A stretch of 18,034 nucleotides of DNA from Candidatus Poribacteria bacterium (GTDB taxonomy: Bacteria; Poribacteria; WGA-4E; PCPOR2b): the NCBI GenBank assembly GCA_027296925.1, contig JAPUIP010000331.1, positions 1-18,034 on the forward strand, read 5' to 3'. The position numbers and the translations under genes were made by a program. The notes beneath the pieces are model-generated. The model was not told where the DNA came from. It saw only the letters and a list, made by a program, of their open reading frames with translations, and ran no database searches. This document shows, piece by piece, positions 13,575-18,034 of this stretch. The stretch's first letter is position 1. Each line of letters begins with the position of its first letter.

Positions 13575-15752
13575 CTAATCCTGATTCTTAGACGTAATCT
13601 CGTAGCACTTCCCTTTGTAGCAGACGATAACTCGCTTCCCGATTGCCAGGTATTTGTTCAGCTCCGGATGCTTGGCGATCAGATCAAAATACGCCTCGCT
13701 ACCGTACTCGATCTTCTGCGTTTTCCCTTCTTTTTTATAGTCGCTATCTACCCAGACGCTGTCACGGAGATAGAACGTCTTATCGCTAACACGCTTCACC
13801 GACTCGGAGACGCTTTCTTCCTGTTCACCGAGTTTCATCTCCTGGAGTCGACGGCTTTTCCTCACCGCATCCGCACCAGAACTTCGCCCCATTGAATAAG
13901 ACTGCCTGGCGAGTTCCTCTTCAACGCGAAGTACGGAACTGTCTATTCGCATCGCACGTCCTCGAATCAGGTGAGTCGCCGGTTGGCTGGACATGGGTGC
14001 AGCCGCAACGGGGCGATCATCTTCCTGGACAAGGAATGAGGTGTACGGCGTCATAATCCCGTACTTCTTGCTGAGACGGACGATCTCATCAATCAGTTCT
14101 TTATCCTCGCCGTTCAGGCGCACTGTGTCAACAAGATAAGCCACCTTCCGCTGTGCCCACAAGTGTGGCAAGAATTCGTGGTCTCGTTCCCGTTTTGGAA
14201 AACTGACCTTGTGAGAGAATTCCTGCTGTTTACCTGCGACCTCTCCGCGGAGTTTGATTTTCGTATCGCCATGTTCTTTATAACGCCCAAGCACGGTCAA
14301 CTGTGCCCCGCGAAACAGATCGGGGAGTTTTTTCGGATACCGGTCCTTGGTTTTGATCTTTCCGGTGTCTAGTTCCAGATTGACAAGCACGGGCTCGCTG
14401 ACCTTCGTGAAAAACGATGAGACCGCCACTTCGAGGTCCTCCTTCGGTTCGACATACTGGCGTGTGCCACGATTCTCTTCAGCAAGTTTGTCGAGCAGTT
14501 GCGTGTTGACATCGTACCCCACACCAAAAACAAAGAGGCGAGCATTTCCGTCGTTTGCCGCCGCGACGTTCTTGATGATCTGTCCAACGTCTGTCTCCCC
14601 AACAGTGGGCAAACCGTCCGTCAAAAAGATAATAATCCGAGGGCGTTTCGGATCGGGCTTCTCCTTGAGGGCGGTCAGCAGGGCTTCGTTGATGTTTGTT
14701 CCACCCAGACTTTCGATCTCGTCAATAAACGCCAGTGCCTTCTCACGCACGCCATCCACCGAAACAAGCTCCTCGGAGAAGGGCTCGATTTCCGTGCTGA
14801 ACAGGATGAGGTTGAATCGGTCGCCGTCGTTCAGATTGCGGACGCAGAACCGAAGGGCATCTTTGGCTTGCTTGAGCTTCTCACCGCGCATACTGCCAGA
14901 TCTGTCCAACACAAACACGAGGTCTTTATCGATAATCTCTGATTGCTTCGTCTCGTACTTGGGGGAGACCAGCAGCATGAAGTAGCCATCCTCGTCTTCA
15001 TCAGCGCGATGGGCAATCACGTCGATACCGAAATCTTTGTCGGAGAGTGAATAGTAGCAGACAAAATCCCGTTTCGGTTTAACGTTTGTATCTTCGTAGC
15101 TAATCTTCGCGCGACGATCACTTTTGCGGACAATTTCCACATTATGCGAGGGCGAGTAGATGGTCTTGATGTCGTGTTTGCTTTCGAGCGTCATCGAGAG
15201 CGCCAGGCTCTCAACCGGCTGGTCTGTGAACTTTTCCGTGCGTAACGGATAGGTGTACTTCGCCAGCCCGGCGTTGACATGGATGACTTGCGAATATTCG
15301 AGTTGAATTCGCTTTTCACCGTTTGCGGGAATCGGAAACACGCGGGCCTGAAACGCACGTCTCCCGATGTATTCCAGCAGCGCCGGATCCTGGGCTCGAC
15401 GGACGATGCCTTCGTAAATCTGCCGCGCCTTGTCTTTGGATAAGAGTTCGCCTTTCACCCGTTCGCCATCGATATACATGGCGAAATCCGATACGGCGGC
15501 GTCATCGGGCAACGGAAACAGGTACGTGCCTTCCAGTTGAAAGCGATTTTTATTGGCGAAGATCTGATCAATCTTCGTTGTGGCGAGTTGGTTATCAATC
15601 GAGATGGTGACGTGGTGGCATTCAATCGCCAGTGGGGCGAAGTGGGGATGTCGTGGTGGGCGTGGAATGATGATGCCTTGGGCGTGAGCCAGATGCACGA
15701 AGCAACTGAAAATGAGGATCAGGAGCGTGGTGTGGATGGTCAAGCGTTTCAT
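13575..15752 (-). CDS. Secreted VIT and VWA domain protein
   Basis: The 725-residue protein has a signal peptide ending LAHA-Q (about 1-24), a VIT (vault protein inter-alpha-trypsin) domain at about 38-165 with YEGIVRRAQDPALLEY (113-128), and a full von Willebrand A domain (about 276-455). The metal site is complete: Asp283, Ser285 and Ser287 (DRSGS), Thr352 in GGTN, and Asp379 in FLTDG. The C-terminal 270 residues are beta-rich, then charged, and end in a region with YKGKCYEI. VIT-VWA proteins of bacteria are secreted or periplasmic and probably mediate adhesion or protein complexes; no enzyme activity is known for them. GGAGG lies 6 bases before the ATG. The gene stands alone, after the serine hydrolase remnant and a 26-codon hydrophobic frame. 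Confidence 0.92.
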   Translation of the reverse strand: MKRLTIHTTLLILIFSCFVHLAHAQGIIIPRPPRHPHFAPLAIECHHVTISIDNQLATTKIDQIFANKNRFQLEGTYLFPLPDDAAVSDFAMYIDGERVKGELLSKDKARQIYEGIVRRAQDPALLEYIGRRAFQARVFPIPANGEKRIQLEYSQVIHVNAGLAKYTYPLRTEKFTDQPVESLALSMTLESKHDIKTIYSPSHNVEIVRKSDRRAKISYEDTNVKPKRDFVCYYSLSDKDFGIDVIAHRADEDEDGYFMLLVSPKYETKQSEIIDKDLVFVLDRSGSMRGEKLKQAKDALRFCVRNLNDGDRFNLILFSTEIEPFSEELVSVDGVREKALAFIDEIESLGGTNINEALLTALKEKPDPKRPRIIIFLTDGLPTVGETDVGQIIKNVAAANDGNARLFVFGVGYDVNTQLLDKLAEENRGTRQYVEPKEDLEVAVSSFFTKVSEPVLVNLELDTGKIKTKDRYPKKLPDLFRGAQLTVLGRYKEHGDTKIKLRGEVAGKQQEFSHKVSFPKRERDHEFLPHLWAQRKVAYLVDTVRLNGEDKELIDEIVRLSKKYGIMTPYTSFLVQEDDRPVAAAPMSSQPATHLIRGRAMRIDSSVLRVEEELARQSYSMGRSSGADAVRKSRRLQEMKLGEQEESVSESVKRVSDKTFYLRDSVWVDSDYKKEGKTQKIEYGSEAYFDLIAKHPELNKYLAIGKRVIVCYKGKCYEITSKNQD

Positions 15753-15937
15753 GGGATACCTCCGTTGAAAGTGAGTGAATCAGATCGGGGGGTAGGTAAA
15801 AATGCACGATATTATTAACTTCCACACCGACAGCCTCTCTTGGTTTCGCCGTTCTCCGTATCAAGGCGATGTGTCACTTTCGGGCGGGGTTGCATTCGCG
15901 GTCCTCTTAGATGGTTCCGCAAGGAGTTTTTCGATCA

Positions 15938-16018
15938 TCACCTTACTTTTGCGATAAGTTGTTGATTGAGGCTCAACAAAATCAACAGAACGATACCGCC
16001 TAACCTGAAATAACCCAT
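15938..16018 (-). CDS. Possible 26-residue hydrophobic peptide
   Basis: ATG at 16016-16018 with GGAG 8 bases upstream opens a frame of 26 residues: basic start (MGYFRLGG), hydrophobic core IVLLILLSL, then NQQLIAKVR. It looks like either a single-pass small membrane peptide or a signal peptide whose mature protein has been lost. It begins 24 bases after the stop of the serine hydrolase remnant, in a region of decayed sequence, which favours the second reading. I do not recognise it. Confidence 0.3.
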   Translation of the reverse strand: MGYFRLGGIVLLILLSLNQQLIAKVR

Positions 16019-16042
16019 GATTGAAACTCCATTCTAAAATCT

Positions 16043-16285
16043 TTACATCGGTTTTATCGCTGCCAATACGCGCTTCATCAATCCGTCCGCCTGATCCGAC
16101 TCTATCCACCGGGCCACGACGACCAAATCATTGTCCGGGTCGATCCAGATCAGGTTTCTCCCCGCGCCCTGGCGTAGTCGATTGCCGCGTCGAGCATACT
16201 GGCATCCATGCCGACCTCCTGAGGCGTTCTGCGCTCCCAGTCATCCCAGGGCCCCCGGGTAGTAAGTATCTTGAGTGAACTGCAT
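16043..16285 (-). pseudogene. Serine hydrolase (beta-lactamase/EstB family) remnant with internal deletion and frameshift
   Basis: An ATG at 16283-16285 with GAGG 7 bases upstream starts MQFTQDTYYPG. A one-base change in a run of five C (16252-16256, plus strand) shifts the frame; removing one base joins it to PWDDWERRTPQEVGMDASML and DAAIDYARARGE, the typical N-terminus of class C beta-lactamase-fold serine hydrolases. The sequence then jumps, in another frame, to NLIWIDPDNDLVVVARWIES and a tail ending RVLAAIKPM before TAA (16043-16045), which is the typical C-terminus of the same family. The roughly 300 central residues, including the SxxK and YxN catalytic motifs, are absent. It is therefore a dead gene, 55 bases downstream of the lactonase gene and probably once in its operon. 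Confidence 0.8.
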
Positions 16286-16340
16286 CGTCGCACCTCGATT
16301 CTAAGTTCAAATGCCTCCATCGGAGCCTCATGGTCTCACG

Positions 16341-17192
16341 CTATTCAGCCTTGTTCGTCTGGAAAATCTCCCAACTTCGCCCCGGCAGATCTGTGCGGAA
16401 ATACTCGACATTTCCCCGATCCGCGACTGTGACATAGCAGGTCCGCCCATCGGGGCCACCGAAAGCCAGATTGGTACACTGCGTCCCCTCAAGCGCAACT
16501 TCCAGGAGGACCTCGCCACGCGGGGAAACTTTCGCAATCGTGCCTTTTCCGTGGCGCGTGACATAAAGATTGCCTTCAATATCGCAGCGCATACCATCCA
16601 TACCAAAATCGGGGAACTGAATCAGCAGACGCTTGTTGCTGACCTCGCCGGCGGCGGACAGATCATACGCCCAGATGTTCCGCTGTACGCTCTCATTGAC
16701 GTAAAGCGTCCGCCCATCCGGACTGACTTCGATGCCATTGGTTGTGCCCATGTCGGTTTCGAGGAGCGTGACTTGCCCATCGGTGCCGATACGCCAGATC
16801 TGTCCGGTCGAGTTCGGCCAATTCGGATCGCTGGCGTAGAGAATGTCGTTTGTGCCGATGGCAATATCATTGGGCTGGTTCATGGACGGCTCATGGGCGT
16901 GAACGCTGATGGCTCGCGTCACCATATCTACCTTGAGGATATTGTGGTTGGTGTAGTCCGCAATGAGCATGGAACCCGCTTGATTGAAACGGATGCCGTT
17001 GCCGATGCTGCCGTTGGGTAGCTCGACGAATACGCTGCATTCCCCCTCCGGCGTCACTTTCCCAATGGTGTGCTGACGTGCATAGTTGACGGCATAGAGG
17101 TTGCCTTTAGCATCGCAAGCCGGGCCCTCGATGCCGGAAGTGAAACCGCCGGGTTCTGTGAAGGTATGACTGATAAACAATTGCTCGCTCAT
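16341..17192 (-). CDS. SMP-30/gluconolactonase/LRE family protein
   Basis: The 283-residue protein is a six-bladed beta-propeller of the SMP-30/gluconolactonase family, whose members hydrolyse sugar lactones or related esters using a divalent metal. The expected ligands appear in order: Glu22 in GIEGPA, Asn108 in NQPNDI, Asn152 in TTNGIE and Asp199 in GMDGM. Repeated motifs such as DAKGNLYAVN, SPDGRTLYVN and DIEGNLYVTR mark the blades. No signal peptide is visible, so the protein is likely cytoplasmic. The start at 17192 is preferred over a start at 17258 because the extra residues would overlap the promoter (17230-17258); the ribosome-binding site AAAGG is distant and weak. The exact substrate is unknown; lactonase is the default call. 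Confidence 0.9.
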   Translation of the reverse strand: MSEQLFISHTFTEPGGFTSGIEGPACDAKGNLYAVNYARQHTIGKVTPEGECSVFVELPNGSIGNGIRFNQAGSMLIADYTNHNILKVDMVTRAISVHAHEPSMNQPNDIAIGTNDILYASDPNWPNSTGQIWRIGTDGQVTLLETDMGTTNGIEVSPDGRTLYVNESVQRNIWAYDLSAAGEVSNKRLLIQFPDFGMDGMRCDIEGNLYVTRHGKGTIAKVSPRGEVLLEVALEGTQCTNLAFGGPDGRTCYVTVADRGNVEYFRTDLPGRSWEIFQTNKAE

Positions 17193-17229
17193 GGTGATGG
17201 ATCGCCTTTCTTTAAGATAGCGGAATTCT

Positions 17230-17258
17230 ATTTTGGCTGACATCCGGTATGGTGTCAA
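17230..17258 (-). promoter_or_regulatory. Promoter of the SMP-30/gluconolactonase gene
   Basis: On the minus strand a perfect TTGACA (complement of 17253-17258) is followed after 17 bases by CAAAAT (complement of 17230-17235). It is divergent from the promoter of the small acidic protein gene about 60 bases away, so the region may carry shared control sites. Confidence 0.6.
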
Positions 17259-17314
17259 GTAAAAAATGGAGCTGAACTTTTGAACGCGAATTCTGTTTCA
17301 TAGAAAATTTCTGG

Positions 17315-17343
17315 TTGCAAGTCTGACCAAATCAAGGTACATT
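17315..17343 (+). promoter_or_regulatory. Promoter of the small acidic protein gene
   Basis: TTGCAA (17315-17320) and TACATT (17338-17343) are separated by 17 bases. The predicted start is near 17350, about 32 bases before the ATG at 17382. Confidence 0.5.
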
Positions 17344-17381
17344 ATTAGCTCGATAATCAACATGAATTGGTCGGAGGTAAT

Positions 17382-17630
17382 ATGATGGATGCAATGTATC
17401 GATTGATAGATCTTGAAAGTGACGAAGCAATTGGTGTGGCTACCGGGGATCAGTTGCAGTTTCTTATCGATAACCTTGAGAAGGAAGGGGTCGAGGATCA
17501 GGACTATTTTATCGATGAGGATACCCTAAGTTTCCTCGCCGAGAATGGTTGCGATGAGGATTTGCTAACAATGCTCACGGAAGTCCTGGAAGGCAGAATG
17601 AGTATCGATATTCGTTACGAAGTGGCATGA
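17382..17630 (+). CDS. Small acidic protein of unknown function
   Basis: The 82-residue protein is strongly acidic and soluble, with no signal peptide. It starts MMDAMYRLIDLESDEAIGVA, has a central Gln/Asp/Glu-rich helix (GDQLQFLIDNLEKEG), then DQDYFIDEDTLSFL and a helix around DEDLLTMLTEVLEG, and ends DIRYEVA. I recall small proteins of this pattern in several uncultured and cyanobacterial genomes, often with doubtful names, so I assign no function. GGAGG (17373-17377) lies 4 bases before the first ATG (17382) and 7 before the second (17385); either could be used. The gene has its own promoter (17315-17343) and lies divergent from the lactonase gene. The regular codon structure and good signals make it a real gene. 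Confidence 0.75.
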   Translation: MMDAMYRLIDLESDEAIGVATGDQLQFLIDNLEKEGVEDQDYFIDEDTLSFLAENGCDEDLLTMLTEVLEGRMSIDIRYEVA

Positions 17631-17661
17631 CATTTTGCGGCAACAGCGGGCCCGAATTTTG

Positions 17662-17689
17662 TTGACAGGTCGTGAGTTCGTGATAGAAT
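17662..17689 (+). promoter_or_regulatory. Promoter of the TauD remnant and sulfatase gene
   Basis: A perfect TTGACA (17662-17667) is followed after 16 bases by TAGAAT (17684-17689), with TGA directly before the -10 (extended -10). It is the best promoter in the right part of the window and now leads through the remnant into the sulfatase gene. Confidence 0.7.
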
Positions 17690-17753
17690 GTCTTTATGTA
17701 GGGGCCCTGATAGTTTTGATACGACCCGGATTCGGTCAGGAGGATACCGGCGT

Positions 17754-17973
17754 ATGAGTAAAATACGATTTGTTCCCACGGGAGGGCCATTGGGCGCCGA
17801 AGTGAGGAATCTGGATCTGCGCGATTCTCTGAAGTTGGCGTCACCGGTGGCGAGCCGGCGATCTGGTGGTGTGGGATAATCGCTGCACCATGCACCGCCG
17901 CGAAGGGTTCGATAATAGCGAGCGCCGGTTGATGAAACGCACTCAGGCAATCGGCCCATTATCCAAAGCGTGA
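17754..17973 (+). pseudogene. TauD/TfdA-family dioxygenase remnant with large internal deletion
   Basis: AGGAGG (17738-17743) precedes an ATG at 17754 that starts MSKIRFVPTGGPLGAEVRNL and DLRDSL, the N-terminus typical of TauD/TfdA dioxygenases (Fe(II)/2-oxoglutarate-dependent, usually about 280 residues). From about 17836, in a different frame, the sequence reads WRHRWRAGDLVVWDNRCTMH, then RREGF and ERRLMKRTQ, and stops at TGA 17971-17973. This is the family's C-terminus with the last iron-ligand His and the Arg region that binds 2-oxoglutarate. The middle, with the HxD iron motif, is missing and the frames do not match, so the protein cannot be functional. Its stop overlaps the sulfatase ribosome-binding region. 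Confidence 0.8.
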
Positions 17974-17981
17974 GGAGGGAG

Positions 17982-18034
17982 ATGCAGAAACCGAATATCG
18001 TGCTGATCGTCGCCGACGACATGGGATACGGCGA
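17982..18034 (+). CDS. Sulfatase, 5' end only
   Basis: An ATG at 17982 with GGAGGG a few bases upstream starts MQKPNIVLIVADDMGYG before the window ends. This is the hallmark N-terminus of type I sulfatases: a beta strand followed by the two metal-binding Asp (residues 12 and 13). The enzyme would hydrolyse sulfate esters using a formylglycine residue, which lies outside the window. No signal peptide precedes the motif from this start, so the protein may be cytoplasmic unless an alternative start is used. It starts 8 bases after the TauD remnant stop and probably shares the promoter at 17662-17689. Confidence 0.88.
   Translation, partial: MQKPNIVLIVADDMGYG

Noticed and set aside
13476..13895. 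139-codon plus-strand frame downstream of the orphan promoter
   Set aside because: Most of it is the antisense of the VIT/VWA gene, it has no good ribosome-binding site, and its composition (Leu/Phe/Arg-rich) is typical of a complementary-strand shadow.
14347..14985. 212-codon plus-strand frame
   Set aside because: It is antisense to the well-supported VWA domain of the VIT/VWA gene and is Ser/Arg-rich, as expected for a shadow.
15861..16109. 82-codon minus-strand frame across the serine hydrolase remnant end
   Set aside because: It crosses the remnant in a wrong frame and is explained by the hydrolase C-terminus and the 26-codon frame.
1..18034. Insertion sequences, CRISPR arrays, tRNA or rRNA genes, prophage or toxin-antitoxin modules
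   Set aside because: No transposase motifs, regular repeats, cloverleaf sequences or phage genes were seen. The gene decay at the right is not bordered by recognisable inverted repeats.

Overview
The window looks like a diderm (Gram-negative-type) bacterial chromosome segment of roughly even base composition. Evidence for an outer membrane is a 474-residue predicted beta-barrel with a signal peptide and a C-terminal Phe (8290-9714), together with two lipoproteins carrying LGC lipoboxes. The mix of a Gfo/Idh/MocA oxidoreductase, an SMP-30-type lactonase, VIT/VWA proteins, a TauD-type dioxygenase remnant and a sulfatase resembles Candidatus Poribacteria or a related uncultured lineage. That placement is inference from gene content, not a database result. 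I found no tRNA, rRNA, CRISPR array or insertion sequence.

Left part (1-4502): a truncated lipoprotein gene on the minus strand; a promoter-driven leader of about 220 nt ending in two stacked terminator-like hairpins; rsgA (ribosome biogenesis GTPase), overlapped by 68 nt by a GNAT acetyltransferase gene; a convergent lipoprotein gene; and a YacP-like NYN nuclease gene. Middle part (4532-12756), all on the minus strand: a GAF-containing sigma-54 activator with a long leader, a membrane-anchored VWA protein, ComF, the predicted outer-membrane barrel with its own promoter, and a likely operon of Gfo/Idh/MocA oxidoreductase, FtsX/MacB-type permease and ABC ATPase (last two overlapping as TAATG). 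Right part (12757-18034): a large secreted VIT/VWA protein, an SMP-30/gluconolactonase-type protein, a small acidic protein, and the start of a sulfatase.

The most notable feature of the right part is three degraded genes within about 5 kb. They are a DUF5995-like gene kept only as its first 70 codons (12827-13039), a beta-lactamase-fold serine hydrolase reduced to its two ends plus a one-base frameshift (16043-16285), and a TauD/TfdA dioxygenase reduced to its two ends (17754-17973). Two of them keep a good promoter, ribosome-binding site and start codon directly ahead of an intact same-strand gene (Gfo/Idh and sulfatase), so they may survive as leader regions.

On regulation, six sigma-70-like promoters share an extended -10 (TGn immediately before the hexamer). 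The leader before rsgA holds a 34-codon reading frame whose stop codon lies inside the first terminator hairpin, the geometry expected of transcription attenuation. I do not see a clearly new multi-gene system. The best leads for something undescribed are the rsgA leader, the leader-encoded small reading frames, and the preserved 5' ends of the degraded genes.
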